A DNA stretch of 64,000 bases from Deinococcus detaillensis (GCF_007280555.1 NZ_VKDB01000016.1:1-64000), one strand, 5' to 3'; shown: positions 32,342-44,497, counted from the stretch's first letter. Translations and numbers: made by a program. Notes: generated from the sequence alone by a model not told the origin.

Positions 32342-33331
32342 TTATCCTTGAGCTGAGGTCATGATCAGGCCCACAGACATGGATAACCAATCCATGCCTT
32401 GATCCAATCGATTATCCACAAAACGCGGCATACCGCTCCACCAACGACTCGGCTTTTCATCTTCCGGGCCGCGTCTCTGCACATCTGAAGGCAACTCAGC
32501 TTCTCGCGCAGCCAGCGTCAACTGACTCAGATAACGCTCCATCACGCGGAGCAAGGCCAAACGCTGAGCCAGTGAATTGCGCGATCTGGCAAAGTGAAAA
32601 CGCAAGCCCTTCTCCTGACTCATACTGATCACCATAGGCAAGCCGCTGGGACACTCAACGTGGGCGTAAGCCGTTTGCGCTGGAAAATCAGCCCGTGCTA
32701 CGCCGCTCTCCGCTTCAGCCCATCCGACTTGAAGCGCGATCACCCCGCACAACAGTGACCCATATTCATCCTGAAGCTGATAAATCCGATCAAGCATCTG
32801 TGCATACTCGCTGCCCACCAAGCGGTCTTCGGCACTTTCTGGCCACCACATCAAGTAATCGTCTTCAGGGAGGGGCTTATCGTGCTCCAAAACAGAGAGC
32901 GGAAAATGGAAAGGATCGAAAAGTGACCTTCCTTCAGCGCCCTTAAGCGGTAAAGGGGCAGGAGCAAAATAACCCGCTGTAGCACCAGCTTTTAGGGCCA
33001 TTTGCTCCACACTTATGAAATGGCTGGCCGCTTGTGGAGTGGCAGCCGAATAGATGAAAATCCAAAATGCTTGCTGATGCTGATATGCCAGTAAAGGAAC
33101 TTCCAACAGCATATCCTGACCTGTTTCATCCTGGGTCAACTGTGGAGCAAGAAACTGGGCGATTTTAATTCCTACGGCTTCCCAGACTTCAAGGTGGCGG
33201 CCAGACAGCCGAACAAGATTGAGCGCGTCGGCTTCTGAAGTCTGCGCCGTGTCCCAAGACTCCACTGGCACCACCGGCCAGTTTAAGTTGCTGAAGAGCA
33301 CCGGCTGGTTCGTTTTTTTGCGCCTGAACAT
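32342..33331 (-). CDS. hypothetical protein, 329 aa
   Basis: I do not recognise this protein. It is soluble, without signal peptide, rich in Trp and aromatic residues, with MFRRKKTNQP at the start and a basic SRWWSGMPRF stretch near the end. Base composition is visibly lower in GC than its neighbours, suggesting transfer or rapid evolution. It follows the MacB-like permease gene on the same strand, with an imperfect inverted repeat (33345-33375) in between, so it may be a downstream gene or have its own control. Confidence 0.7.
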   Translation of the reverse strand: MFRRKKTNQPVLFSNLNWPVVPVESWDTAQTSEADALNLVRLSGRHLEVWEAVGIKIAQFLAPQLTQDETGQDMLLEVPLLAYQHQQAFWIFIYSAATPQAASHFISVEQMALKAGATAGYFAPAPLPLKGAEGRSLFDPFHFPLSVLEHDKPLPEDDYLMWWPESAEDRLVGSEYAQMLDRIYQLQDEYGSLLCGVIALQVGWAEAESGVARADFPAQTAYAHVECPSGLPMVISMSQEKGLRFHFARSRNSLAQRLALLRVMERYLSQLTLAAREAELPSDVQRRGPEDEKPSRWWSGMPRFVDNRLDQGMDWLSMSVGLIMTSAQG

Positions 33332-33344
33332 GGCTGCATTTTTG

Positions 33345-33375
33345 CAGATAAATCAGACAAAACATTGATTATCTG
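33345..33375. repeat. imperfect inverted repeat
   Basis: CAGATAAATC and GATTATCTG (arms match except for one extra A) are separated by 12 bases, just upstream of the unknown gene and downstream of the permease gene. It could be a weak terminator or an operator. Confidence 0.4.
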
Positions 33376-33381
33376 GCATAG

Positions 33382-34586
33382 TCACTCATACCGCAGCGCT
33401 TCAATCGGCGGCAAAGCGGCGGCGCGTTGGGCGGGCCAGACGCCGAAAATCACGCCGGTCAGGGCGCTGACGACGAGGGCCAGCAGCGCCACGCCCGGCG
33501 ACAAGATCACCTGCGGGAAGAACTTGGGCGCGGCCAGACTCACCAAAGTGACGGTCACGACAGTCAGCAGGTAACCGACTAAGCCGCCCAGAGCTGTCAG
33601 CGTCACCGCTTCGATCAGGAACTGGCCCAGAATAGTGCCGCGCCGAGCGCCCAGCGCTTTGCGGAGGCCAATTTCGCGGGTGCGCTCCGTGACCGATACC
33701 AGCATGATGTTCATGATGCCGATGCCACCAACCAACAAACTCAGCCCGCCGATGCCCGCCAGCAAAATCTGCAACACGGTGGTGATCTGCGAAAACTGCT
33801 GCACGAACTGATCGAGGTTAATGACCTGAAAGTTGGTGCTGCCGCGTCGCCGCTCCAAGATTTGCTTGAGGCGGGCTTCGGTGCGCACAGCGTCGGCCTG
33901 TGGACTGATCTTGAACTGCAAAAAGGAGTAGGTGCCGCGCTCAGTGTAGTTGCGCCAAACATACGACAAAGGAACATAAGCGCTGTCTTGCCCGCCACCA
34001 AAAACCCCACCCTGCGGCTGGGTCACGCCGATAACGGTGAATTGCTCGCGGCTCACCGTCTGGCCTTTTGCGCCCAACATCTCCAGCCGCACGGCTTTGC
34101 CGACAGGGTTTTGATTGGGAAAGAGCTTGTTGGCAGTGGTGGACAAAATCACCATCACCGGAGCCGCGCCCCTCTCCTCGGAAGCAGTAAAAAAGCGCCC
34201 GCTGCTGAGGGTCACGTCACGGGCCTTTTCGGGATAATCTGCCGCCACGCCGCTGGCCTGCACACTGACGCTTTTGCCCGCAGCGCTGGCCTGCAAGCCC
34301 ACTGGAACAGAACTGATGTTGGTGATCGGCAGGCTTGCCAGAGCATCGACGTCATCTTGGGTGAAGTTGGGGCTGGGTTTCCCGCTGGAAAAGTCCTGCT
34401 GCACGAACAAAGTGCGCCCGCCGATGCTATCGAGCTGCTTGGTAATGGTCTGCGTCGCCATTTGCCCGAGGCTGAGCATGGTCGTCACCGCAAAGACCCC
34501 GATGATGACGCCCAGCATGGTCAGCAGGCTGCGGAGCTTGTTGGAGGCAATCGCCGAGAGGGCGGTTTGAATATTTTCTAGAACGT

Positions 34587-34590
<4 letters not shown>
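33382..34590 (-). CDS. MacB-like ABC transporter permease
   Basis: A 402-residue permease: N-terminal helix in LRSLLTMLGVIIGVFAVTTM, a large MacB-PCD extracytoplasmic domain, and three C-terminal helices including RTREIGLRKALGARRGTIL. It overlaps the ATPase gene by four bases. With the adaptor protein it forms a tripartite-type MacAB-like exporter, although an outer membrane TolC partner is not encoded nearby. Confidence 0.93.
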
Positions 34591-35350
<760 letters not shown>

Positions 35351-35354
<4 letters not shown>

Positions 35355-36700
35355 GGCGCTCGGCGGCTCGGCGCGGAATACAGCACGCGGCTTCCGGCTT
35401 TGAGATCGGGGTCTGGGGTGTCCACGATCAGGTCGCCCGCTTTGAGGCCCGTCACGGCGGCGAGGTTGGCGTTGCGGTCTTGCTGGGTGACGGTCACAGG
35501 CTGGGCGGTGCCGACGAGTTGAGCGCCTTTGGGTGTGCCGGGCGTGACTCTAAAGACTTTGAGGGTGTTGCCCTCTCCCTCCAAGGTGGCTTCAATCGGC
35601 ACCGTCACGGCGTCTTGAATGCGGCGCACGGTCACGACTGCCGTGCCGGTAAAGCCCGGTTTAACTTTGCTCACACCCAATTTACTGACATCGGGCAGCC
35701 GGATTTTAACCACCACGCTGGCCGCGTTGCCGCTGGCGTCGGCGGTGGGGTCTATTCGGGCCACCGTACCGCTAAAGGTCTGGTTGGGCAGCGCGTCGAA
35801 CGTTACCACAGCAGGCTGGCCGCTTTTTAAATCGGGAGCACGAGTTTCGTCAAAAGGCACTTGCAAGTAAAGCTGGGCCGGATCGGTGATCACCACAGCA
35901 GGGCTGGCGGTGGCGTTGCCCGCTGTGATGCCCACCGCACTGACCACTCCGCCCGCCGGAGCCTTGAGTTCGGCGTCCATCAGCGCGGCCCCGGCATTGG
36001 CCAGCCGCACGCGGGCGCTTTCTAGGGCTGAACGCGACTGGGCTACGCTGGCGGCACTGCTCTGGGGACTGCGGTTTTGGGCGTACCGCAAATCCGCGTC
36101 GGCTTGGTCACGCTTGCGGGCAGCGTCGTCGCGGCTGGCCTGCGCCGCTTGCAAATCCTGAGCGCTGACGGCTCCCAGCGCTTGCAATTTGGTTTGACTT
36201 GCCAGAGTGGTCTCGGCGGTTCTCAGCGCCGCCTCAGCGCTCGCCCGCGTCAACTGAGCGTTGATGAGGTTGCGGCTGTTGTCTTGGGCAGCGTCGCTGG
36301 CAGCAGCCTCGGCGCGGGCGACATCAGACTGCGCCGCGTCAAAAGCGGCCTGAGCGCTGGCAAGGTCGCGGATTTGGGCGGCGGTGTCCAGCTTGGCCAG
36401 CACCTGCCCCACCTGCACGGTGTCGCCCACTTTGACGTTGACCTGCGCCACGTTGCCGTTCACGGCAAAGTTGACGCTGCGGGCCACTTCGGCTTTGGCA
36501 CTGCCGGTGCCGCTGACGGTGCGGGTAAAAATCTGGGTGGTGGCCGCCACCACATTGACCGGCAGTCCGGTAGGGCCGCTGGGCCGCAAGAAGGCAAACG
36601 CGGTGATCCCGACGCTGATAACCACCAGCGCGGGCAACCAAAAGCGGCGCACGAAGCCGGGGCGGCGCTTTGGATTACCGGCAGATGTGGGGGTGGTCAT
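35351..36700 (-). CDS. efflux transporter periplasmic adaptor (MacA/RND type)
   Basis: The 449-residue membrane-fusion protein has an N-terminal anchor (RFWLPALVVISVGITAF), a lipoyl-like half (GNVAQVNVKVGDTVQVGQVLAKLD), a long coiled coil (about residues 110-220, rich in Ala, Gln and Arg) and the returning lipoyl half and beta-barrel (LYLQVPFDETRAPDLKSGQ). The ATG at 36700 has a GAGGAG ribosome site; an upstream ATG does not. It heads the operon with the ATPase and permease. Confidence 0.93.
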
Positions 36701-36845
36701 GGGGTGACTCCTCGCTGAACGCTCATGCCTCAAGAACTATCACGCGGCGGCAGGGTGGCGCGACTTACTTTTGGTGGAGGCTGGCTTTCTGTAGAGGTCA
36801 GCTTTCGGTGGACGTCGGGAAAGAAACGCCGTGGATCACAGACGC

Positions 36846-37574
36846 TCAGCCTGCCACCAAGCTGGTCACGGCTTTTGAAACCAGGTAGCTGGCCAACACC
36901 AAAACCGCCAGCAGCGCCGCCGGAAACAGCACGCCGCGCCAGGCTTTGGTTTGGTTGCCGGTCAGTACCCGGAAGCCGATGAAGGCGAGGATAAATTGCC
37001 ACAGGTAAATGGCGTAACCGACATAAGTGCTGATCTTGCTGATGACCAGGCCGTTAAAGGAGGCCTGCAAAGCTTGGGTATACGGCTGCAAGGCTTTTTG
37101 CAGCTCCAATCCGGTCAGGCCCGTCAAGTTGGGCGCAGCGACAGTGATTTCCGGCGCAAAAAGAGCGCCCAGCGGCAGCAAGAGAATCGCCCAAATCAGC
37201 GAAGGAAAAAAGACCGCTCCGTACACTTCGGCGGCGCGTCCTTCCTTGCCTGCGCCCAGCGTGCCCAGACCCCACAACAACAACCACAGCAGCACACTGA
37301 TAAAGGTGGTGGCAAAGGCCGCCGCGCCGTAGCTGAACAGCGGTGAAATGGCCAGGCCGCCAGACAGGGCGCTGGACTGGGCCGACAGTAAATGACGGGC
37401 CAGCACTGTGGTCGAAATTCCGCCGACCAGGGTGGCCAGGGCCACCAACCACAGGTAGCGGCTGGGCTTGGCGGGCAGGCGGCCCAGCGCTTCAAAAAAG
37501 GCTCTCGGCTGAGTGATCAGGTCGGCGAGGTTGGGCGCAGGGGCAGGGGCGGCAGACTTGGAAAGATTGGTCAT
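36846..37574 (-). CDS. Yip1-family membrane protein
   Basis: A 242-residue protein with about five hydrophobic helices (for example LWLVALATLVGGISTTVL and TTFISVLLWLLLWGLG) matching the Yip1 domain found in bacterial membrane proteins of unknown role. ATG 37574 is preferred; the longer frame to 37658 lacks support. A basic segment TQPRAFFEALGRLPAKPSRY precedes the first helix. Same strand as the MacAB-like genes but separated by about 145 bases. Confidence 0.75.
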   Translation of the reverse strand: MTNLSKSAAPAPAPNLADLITQPRAFFEALGRLPAKPSRYLWLVALATLVGGISTTVLARHLLSAQSSALSGGLAISPLFSYGAAAFATTFISVLLWLLLWGLGTLGAGKEGRAAEVYGAVFFPSLIWAILLLPLGALFAPEITVAAPNLTGLTGLELQKALQPYTQALQASFNGLVISKISTYVGYAIYLWQFILAFIGFRVLTGNQTKAWRGVLFPAALLAVLVLASYLVSKAVTSLVAG

Positions 37575-37669
37575 CAGCAGTTGGCCTTTTTGGAGAGGGT
37601 GAAAGTCACAGGGAGCACTTGAATCTTGATACGTGACCATGCGGCGGCGAGTTGCCAAGCCGGTGCGGG

Positions 37670-38674
37670 TTATAGCCCTTTAGGATTTAGTTGCGGGAAA
37701 AAGATCGGTACCGTCGCCAACACCACCACTGCCACCACCAAAACCACCAAGACCAGAGTGCTGACGGTCCAGACGGGCCAACTCGGAAAGCGCAGGGCAG
37801 GCGCGGGTGAGGTACGGGGCGTGAGCCACAGTGTGCCCACCACCAGCGCCGCCACGCCGATCAATAAAGCGGCCAGACCCAAACTCAGCGGTATGGTGGT
37901 GCTGGCGAGGTCTCCGGTCAGGGCGTTCATGTCGCGCCCCTGCAATAGTGCGCCGAGACCGACGGCCAGCGCGTTGTTGAGGATGTGCACGCCGACGCTC
38001 GTCCACAGTGAGCCGCTGTACTGCACGCTGCGGGCCAGCAGCCACGCCAGCGGCAAAATAGCGATGACCTGAGCGGGCGCACCATGCGCGAAGCCGAACA
38101 GCAAGCTGGAAACGACGGCAGCGAAGACTGGCCCACGTACCCATTCCAAGCCGCGCAGCAACAGCCCCCGGAAAGCGATTTCCTCGGCCACCGGAATCAG
38201 AAAGCCCGCCACCAGCAGCAGCACCCACACGTCGTAGCCTTTAGAGGCGAACTCCGGCACGGTCTGAGCGCCCTGCGGCCAGAGACTGAGCACGAACAGC
38301 AAGAAGGCCCGCGAGGCGACGAAGCCCAGCCCGAACGCGCCGAACATCACACCCCAGTTGGGCCTGGTGCGCCAACGTGAATCTTGGAAGAGGGCCAGTG
38401 CGGTGCGGCGCATAGTCAGGCCGAACACGATGACGGTGCTGAGAAAAGCCAGCAGCAGAGACACACCCAGCGGCAAGTGGAACACGCGTGTGGCCAGCGC
38501 CGAGATCAGGTTTTGCATTCCCAGCACGATCAGCGCCGCCCAAGCGCCTTCAGCGGGGGTGATGGGAGGCTGGCCCGGCTTCAACTCGGCAGGCAGCGGC
38601 GCGACTTCGCCAGCAAACAATTCGGAAACCGGATGCAGATCAGGGGAGGTTTTGTAGGGCGGCAGATCAGCCAT
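37670..38674 (-). CDS. CPBP-family intramembrane metalloprotease
   Basis: The 334-residue polytopic protein has the three CPBP (Abi) signatures: EEIAFRGLLLRGL (two Glu and Arg), FGFAHGAPAQV (His) and HILNNALAVGLG (His and Asn). These form the metal site of Rce1-like proteases within the membrane. A TAACCT box ends six bases before the ATG, so it is leaderless. The target is unknown. Confidence 0.88.
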   Translation of the reverse strand: MADLPPYKTSPDLHPVSELFAGEVAPLPAELKPGQPPITPAEGAWAALIVLGMQNLISALATRVFHLPLGVSLLLAFLSTVIVFGLTMRRTALALFQDSRWRTRPNWGVMFGAFGLGFVASRAFLLFVLSLWPQGAQTVPEFASKGYDVWVLLLVAGFLIPVAEEIAFRGLLLRGLEWVRGPVFAAVVSSLLFGFAHGAPAQVIAILPLAWLLARSVQYSGSLWTSVGVHILNNALAVGLGALLQGRDMNALTGDLASTTIPLSLGLAALLIGVAALVVGTLWLTPRTSPAPALRFPSWPVWTVSTLVLVVLVVAVVVLATVPIFFPQLNPKGL

Positions 38675-38701
38675 GCCGTTAGGTTAGCGCCCGCCTTCCC
38701 C

Positions 38702-39736
38702 CTAAGCGGTGAGTACCCTTACCGCCCGCTCCAGCATTTCATCGGTGATTTGGTAGTGCAGCACAAAACGCACGCTGTCGATGTCGAGGGCGCTGGCGAG
38801 TAGACCCTGCTCGGCCCAGCGCTCCACTTTGCTTTGGGCGTCGGGAATGGTGGCGTAGATGATGTTGGTCTGCACCGCCGCCAGGTTCACGGCGTAGCCT
38901 GCATTGACCAGCGCTTCGGCCAATTTGCGGGTGCGGGCGTGGTCGGCGGCTAAGCGGGCGGGGCCGTCGCGCAGGGCCATCAGACCCGCCGCCGCCAGGA
39001 TTCCGGCCTGACGCATGCCGCCGCCTAGCATCTTGCGGTAGCGGTGCGCCCGCACCAAGTCGGCTTTTGTTCCGGCCAGTACGCTGCCCACCGGAGCGCC
39101 CAGCCCTTTGCTCAGGCACAAAGAGACGCTGTCAAAGGGTGCGGCGACCTCGGCCAAACTCACGCCCAGCGCCGCCGCCGCGTTGGCCATGCGTGCGCCG
39201 TCGAGGTGCAGCGGCAAGCCTTCTTCGTCAGCCACCGCCCGGACGGCCCACATCACGTCGACTGGAATGACGGTGCCGCCCATTTTGTTGTGGGTATTTT
39301 CCAAGCTGATCAGGCCCGTCGGCGATTGGTGAATGCTATGGCGCACCGCGCGGCGAACTTGCTGCGGGTCAGGAATGCCCAGTGGCGCAGGCACAAAACG
39401 CGGCACCACTCCCGAAAAGGCCGCCATCATGCCGAGTTCCCATTCGTAGATGTGCGAGCCCTCGGCGCAGATGACTTCCTGGCCGCGCGAGGTGTGCATG
39501 GCAATGGCGGCCTGATTGGTCATGCTGCCCGAGGGCATAAACAGCGCCGCTTCCTTGCCGAGCAGCCGGGCCACCTCACTTTGCAGGGTGTTGACGGTGG
39601 GGTCTTCGCCGTAGACGTCGTCACCCACCACCGCCTCGGCCATCGCCAAGCGCATTTCAGGGGTGGGCACGGTGACGGTATCGGAGCGCAGATCGATACG
39701 CTGCGTGGGAACAGGCTGAACGTCTTGAAAAGTCAT
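38702..39736 (-). CDS. ltaE: low-specificity L-threonine aldolase
   Basis: The 344-residue fold-type I PLP enzyme splits threonine or allo-threonine to glycine and acetaldehyde. It has [13 protein letters not shown] at the start, [26 protein letters not shown] and the PLP lysine in [20 protein letters not shown] box ends six bases before the ATG (leaderless). Glycine from it could feed the gcvP reaction elsewhere in the window. Confidence 0.92.
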   Translation of the reverse strand: MTFQDVQPVPTQRIDLRSDTVTVPTPEMRLAMAEAVVGDDVYGEDPTVNTLQSEVARLLGKEAALFMPSGSMTNQAAIAMHTSRGQEVICAEGSHIYEWELGMMAAFSGVVPRFVPAPLGIPDPQQVRRAVRHSIHQSPTGLISLENTHNKMGGTVIPVDVMWAVRAVADEEGLPLHLDGARMANAAAALGVSLAEVAAPFDSVSLCLSKGLGAPVGSVLAGTKADLVRAHRYRKMLGGGMRQAGILAAAGLMALRDGPARLAADHARTRKLAEALVNAGYAVNLAAVQTNIIYATIPDAQSKVERWAEQGLLASALDIDSVRFVLHYQITDEMLERAVRVLTA

Positions 39737-39879
39737 GCCGGAATGCTAGCGCCACAATACCGTATGAGCGCTTTATGGACGTGATTGCCGCACGCCAAAC
39801 GCCACCTGGGCCGCCCCTCTCCAGATTCCGTACTAAAGTGGGCCAAGAACTTCAATTCAACTTGCATTTCAGGAGAGCC

Positions 39880-40626
39880 ATGAACAAGGTCTATCCCAGC
39901 GCTCAAGCCGCGCTTTCGGACATAGTGCAAAACAATCAGACGGTGGCGGTGGGCGGTTTCGGGCTGTGCGGCATTCCCGAAGCGCTGATCGCGGCCTTAA
40001 GAGACAGCGGCGTGACGGGCCTGACGGCAGTCAGTAACAACGCGGGCGTGGACGGCTTCGGGCTGGGGCTGCTGCTGCAAAGCCGCCAGATTCGCAAAAT
40101 GGTCAGCAGCTATGTGGGCGAGAACAAGGAATTCGAGCGCCAGTACCTCAGCGGCGAACTGGAGCTGGAATTCACGCCGCAGGGCACCCTGGCCGAGCGG
40201 ATGCGGGCGGGCGGCGCGGGTATTCCGGCCTTTTACACCAAGACGGGCGTGGGCACGCTGGTGGCCGAGGGTAAAGAACTCAAGGACTTTGACGGCCAAA
40301 TGTACCTGCTGGAGCGCGGCATCGTGGCCGACGTGAGCTTGGTCAAGGCCTGGAAGGCTGACAGGGCAGGCAACCTGATCTACCGCAAGACCGCCCGCAA
40401 CTTCAACCCGGTGGTGGCCACCTGCGGGCGCGTCACGGTGGCGGAAGTCGAAGAGATCGTGGAAATCGGTGAGCTCGACCCCGACGCCATCGACACCCCC
40501 GGCATCTATGTTCAGCGGGTGGTGCTGAATGCCGAGCCGGAAAAGCGCGTCGAGCAGCGCACCGTTCGGGCCGCCGTTGCTACATCGGCCGCGCCCGCGT
40601 CTTCCGCCGCTGGCGAGGAGGTTTAA
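39880..40626 (+). CDS. scoA: 3-oxoacid CoA-transferase subunit A
   Basis: The 248-residue subunit has [14 protein letters not shown] and the Gly-rich [17 protein letters not shown] region of family I CoA transferases. The ATG at 39880 has an AGGAGAG ribosome site; upstream in-frame codons are not conserved. Subunit B follows three bases later. Together they probably move CoA between succinyl-CoA and acetoacetate or a similar 3-oxoacid. Confidence 0.93.
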   Translation: MNKVYPSAQAALSDIVQNNQTVAVGGFGLCGIPEALIAALRDSGVTGLTAVSNNAGVDGFGLGLLLQSRQIRKMVSSYVGENKEFERQYLSGELELEFTPQGTLAERMRAGGAGIPAFYTKTGVGTLVAEGKELKDFDGQMYLLERGIVADVSLVKAWKADRAGNLIYRKTARNFNPVVATCGRVTVAEVEEIVEIGELDPDAIDTPGIYVQRVVLNAEPEKRVEQRTVRAAVATSAAPASSAAGEEV

Positions 40627-40628
40627 AC

Positions 40629-41258
<630 letters not shown>

Positions 41259-41260
41259 AC

Positions 41261-41298
41261 AACACCGCCCGAATCTCATCTTGATTCGGGCGGCGTTG
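41261..41298. terminator. bidirectional terminator
   Basis: A 15-16 bp stem with one mismatch (41261-41275 with 41283-41297) and a seven-base loop separates the convergent CoA-transferase and cyclophilin genes. TTTT follows on the plus strand. Confidence 0.85.
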
Positions 41299-41322
41299 CT
41301 TTTACTCATTACTGCTCAAGTT

Positions 41323-42036
41323 TTACTTGCCACCTGTCATCTCCACCTGAATTTCCACGCTTTGGATGCTGTCTGGCTTGATGGCAGAGTCGGGCTTTTG
41401 CGGGTCGATCTTTTGCAGGGCGTCCACCACTTTTTGCCCGTCCACGACTTTGCCGAACACGGTGTATTGCCCGTTGAGGAAGGTCGCAGGGGCCAGCGTG
41501 ATAAAGAACTGGCTGCCCTGCGAGGACAGGCTCTGCGAGCGGGCCATACCCAATACGCCCGCCGCATCGAACTTCAGCGCGTCGTCAAGTTCCACGTAAT
41601 AGCCGTACCCAGGGCCACCCGCACCCGTGCCGGTGGGGTCGCCGCCCTGCGCCATAAAGCCGTCGAGGACGCGGTGAAAGGGGTTGCCGTCGTAGTAATG
41701 ATTGAGCGCCAGAAACACGAAACTATTGACCGCTTTGGGCGCTTGCTGAGCGTAAAATTCCAATGTCACGTCGCCCTTGGTGGTCTTGAGAACGGCGCGG
41801 TAAGTTTTAGCCGGATCAATGACCCATTGGGGCTTGTCAAATTTCAGCACGGGTTTGTCGGATAAGGGCGTAACCGGCACCCAAGCGGCGTGGGCTGAAC
41901 CCACCGCCAACAAGCCTGCCGTGAGCAGAGCGGCTTTGCTGACTTTGCGGCGTGGCTGGTTGGTGCGCAGTTGGACAGAGGAATCGGAAGTCATCAGGCG
42001 GGGGGCCAAGCCGATCAGGGTGAGAAATGGGCGCAT
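41323..42036 (-). CDS. secreted peptidyl-prolyl isomerase (cyclophilin)
   Basis: The 237-residue protein has a membrane-targeting N-terminal hydrophobic stretch (KAALLTAGLLAVGSAHA) then a cyclophilin domain with VNSFVFLALNHYYDGNPFHRV, MAQGGDPTGTGAGGPGY and SQFFITLAPATFLNGQYTVFG. It probably helps fold exported proteins. The ATG at 42036 has a TACCCT box six bases upstream; a second ATG at 41994 is the alternative and would give a cleaner signal peptide. Confidence 0.9.
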   Translation of the reverse strand: MRPFLTLIGLAPRLMTSDSSVQLRTNQPRRKVSKAALLTAGLLAVGSAHAAWVPVTPLSDKPVLKFDKPQWVIDPAKTYRAVLKTTKGDVTLEFYAQQAPKAVNSFVFLALNHYYDGNPFHRVLDGFMAQGGDPTGTGAGGPGYGYYVELDDALKFDAAGVLGMARSQSLSSQGSQFFITLAPATFLNGQYTVFGKVVDGQKVVDALQKIDPQKPDSAIKPDSIQSVEIQVEMTGGK

Positions 42037-42169
42037 GGCGTTAGGGTAGCAAGCGGGCCGCGTCAGCGGATTGGAGAATGCTGGGGCGTGACAGGGACTC
42101 GGGTTGAATCGGTGCCCTCCCATCCCCGCTCATCTCACCCACCCGCTCAGGCGGCATGATAAGCGCCTT

Positions 42170-42928
42170 ATGCGCCGCGTTTTCTGTTTTTTGATCCTCA
42201 CCCTCAGCGCCTGTGCGCCCAGCCACGCGCTTGAAGTCAGCCAGACCGTCTGGGGCGGCGCGAGTTACACCGTCACCACGCTTGACCTGAGCCGCGACAC
42301 CTTGCGCCTCTACTGGCAAAACCCGGGCACCAAACAGCCGTTTTTGCGCTTTCAGACGCTCCGCACTTTTCTGGCGGGGCGCGGCGAGAAGGTCTTGTTT
42401 GCGACCAACAGCGGCATTTACACCCCCGAATATGCTCCGCTGGGCCTGCACATCGAGGGCGGCCAGACGCTCCGGCGGCTCAACAATGCCCGCAGCAGCG
42501 CAGGCGGCGGCAATTTTGCGCTCAGGCCCAACGGCGTGTTTTGGATAAGAGGCCAGCAAGCCGGCGTCACGGAAACGGACGCTTACGCTGCCAGCACCCT
42601 AGCGCCGGATTACGCCACCCAGAGTGGCCCCCTGCTGGTCATCGGCGGCAAACTCCATCCCGAATTCAACGCCCGCAGCACCAGTTTCAAACTCCGCAGC
42701 GGCGTGGGCGTCTGCAAGAGCGGCCCAAACGGAATCAGCACGGTCAAGTTTGCCATCAGCGCCGCGCCGGTCAACTTTTATACCTTCGCCACCTTCTTCC
42801 GCGACGCTTTGGGCTGCCCCGACGCGCTGTATCTGGACGGCTCGATCAGCGCGGTGTACACGCCCCAACTGGGCGACGGGCAGTTTGTCAATTACGCGGG
42901 CATCTGGGCCGTGACCCAGCAGCGCTGA
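42170..42928 (+). CDS. phosphodiester glycosidase family lipoprotein
   Basis: The 252-residue protein has a lipoprotein signal (FCFLILTLSAC with the lipobox Cys) and a domain like the NAGPA/DUF2233 phosphodiester glycosidases: FATNSGIYTPEYAPLGLHIEGG, GNFALRPNGVFWI, ATQSGPLLV and the C-terminal ALYLDGSISAVYTP. It may trim sugar phosphodiesters in the envelope. The ATG is chosen because the signal peptide starts there. Confidence 0.8.
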   Translation: MRRVFCFLILTLSACAPSHALEVSQTVWGGASYTVTTLDLSRDTLRLYWQNPGTKQPFLRFQTLRTFLAGRGEKVLFATNSGIYTPEYAPLGLHIEGGQTLRRLNNARSSAGGGNFALRPNGVFWIRGQQAGVTETDAYAASTLAPDYATQSGPLLVIGGKLHPEFNARSTSFKLRSGVGVCKSGPNGISTVKFAISAAPVNFYTFATFFRDALGCPDALYLDGSISAVYTPQLGDGQFVNYAGIWAVTQQR

Positions 42929-42976
42929 GAAAACGGGCGTGCTGAGCGCAGAGCGACCAACCGGTATGCTGAGTTC

Positions 42977-44497
42977 ATGCGCGTTGCCGTTGCCGATATT
43001 GGAACCAATTCCTGTCACCTCTTGATTGCTGAAGCGCGGGGCAGCAGTTATCAAGTGCTCGACACCCTCAAAGAGCGCACTCGGCTGGGCGCGTGCTTGG
43101 ATGAGCAGCGCAACATTACCCCCGAAGGTGAGCGGCGGCTGACCGAAGCCCTCAAGCAGTTTCAAGAACTCGCCCACGCCGCGCAGGTCTCCGAGGTGCG
43201 GGCCTACGCCACCAGCGCCATGCGTGAAGCGCCCAACGGCAAGGAGGTGGCCGCGCGGGTCAGTGAAGCCTCCGGCGTTTATCCGGTGATGATCAGCGGC
43301 GAGCGCGAAGCTCAACTGACTTATCTGGGCGCGGCCCACAGCGTCGAGTTTGGAGCCGACAACCTGCTGCTGGATTTGGGCGGCGGCAGCTTGGAACTGG
43401 CACGCGGCGGCCCCGAGCAGCCGGATCACGTCATCAGTTTGCCGCTGGGCAGCGTACGGCTGCACCTGACGCATCTGCAAAAAGAGCCGCCCGGCCCCCG
43501 CGCCGTCAAAGCCTTGCAGCAGCTCGTGACAAAAGCGCTTGAGCCGCACTTAAGCACCTTCCGGGTCGGCAGCGCCACCCGCGTTTTCGGCTCCAGCGGC
43601 ACCTTCGAAGCGGTGGGCGCGGCGATTGCCCAGCGCCGGGGCGTCTTGGGCGTTACCGAAATCAGCGTGGGCGGCTTTTCGTTTGAAGTCTCGGCGCTGA
43701 GCGACTTGGTGCGCGACCTTCAAAAACTGACTCCAGCCGGACGCATCAGAGCGGGCATCGATCCGCGCCGCGCCGACATTATCGTGGCGGGAGCGGCCAT
43801 TTTGGAAGCGGCCCTCAGAGCGGTGGGAGCCGAGCGGGCCACCGTCAGCGAGGGAGCGATGCGCGAGGGAATGGTCATCGAGGAACTGGCCGCCCAGACC
43901 CACTGGGAAAGTGGCCTGAGCGCCCGCCAGCGCAGCGCCGCCGCCTTGGCCGAGCGCTTCATGGTCAGCTTGCCGCACGCCCGACAGGTCACCGCGCTGG
44001 CCCAAGACCTGCTCTCACGCCTCCAGCGGCGGGGTGAGTCTTTTCCCGAAGAAGCGCCCAGCTTGCTCAGCGCCGCCGCTTTTTTGCACGAAATCGGCCA
44101 AAGCGTTTCGCAGAGCAGTCACCACAAGCACAGCGCCTACCTGATTCGGCACGCAGGCCTGCGCGGTTTTGACCCCCGCCAACTCGAACTGATTGCCCAA
44201 ATTGCCCGTTACCACCGCAAAAGTGCGCCCAAGTCCAGCCACACCGAATTTCAAGCCCTCAGCAGCGTTGACCGCGAAGGAGTGGCCAAGTTGACGGCCA
44301 TCTTGCGGGTGGCCGACGGCCTAGACCGCACCCACAGCAGCCAAAGCCAGATCGTGGATTTGCACCGGGAAGGCGGCAGCTGGGTTCTCACGGTGGCGGG
44401 CGTTACCGCGCTGGATTTGGCCGGAGCGCAGGACAAAAGTGATGTATGGCGGCAGGTGTACGGCGAGCTGAAGGTGGAGGCGGCGCAGGGAAGCTGA
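42977..44497 (+). CDS. Ppx/GppA family exopolyphosphatase
   Basis: The 506-residue protein has ADIGTNSCHLLIAEA and LLDLGGGSLELARG, the actin-like ATPase/phosphatase motifs, and a C-terminal HD-type domain starting around FLHEIGQSVSQSSHHKHSAYL. It should hydrolyse polyphosphate or pppGpp, and so counter the Ppk1 encoded at 12604. A TATGCT box (42965-42970) ends six bases before the ATG: leaderless. Confidence 0.9.
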   Translation: MRVAVADIGTNSCHLLIAEARGSSYQVLDTLKERTRLGACLDEQRNITPEGERRLTEALKQFQELAHAAQVSEVRAYATSAMREAPNGKEVAARVSEASGVYPVMISGEREAQLTYLGAAHSVEFGADNLLLDLGGGSLELARGGPEQPDHVISLPLGSVRLHLTHLQKEPPGPRAVKALQQLVTKALEPHLSTFRVGSATRVFGSSGTFEAVGAAIAQRRGVLGVTEISVGGFSFEVSALSDLVRDLQKLTPAGRIRAGIDPRRADIIVAGAAILEAALRAVGAERATVSEGAMREGMVIEELAAQTHWESGLSARQRSAAALAERFMVSLPHARQVTALAQDLLSRLQRRGESFPEEAPSLLSAAAFLHEIGQSVSQSSHHKHSAYLIRHAGLRGFDPRQLELIAQIARYHRKSAPKSSHTEFQALSSVDREGVAKLTAILRVADGLDRTHSSQSQIVDLHREGGSWVLTVAGVTALDLAGAQDKSDVWRQVYGELKVEAAQGS

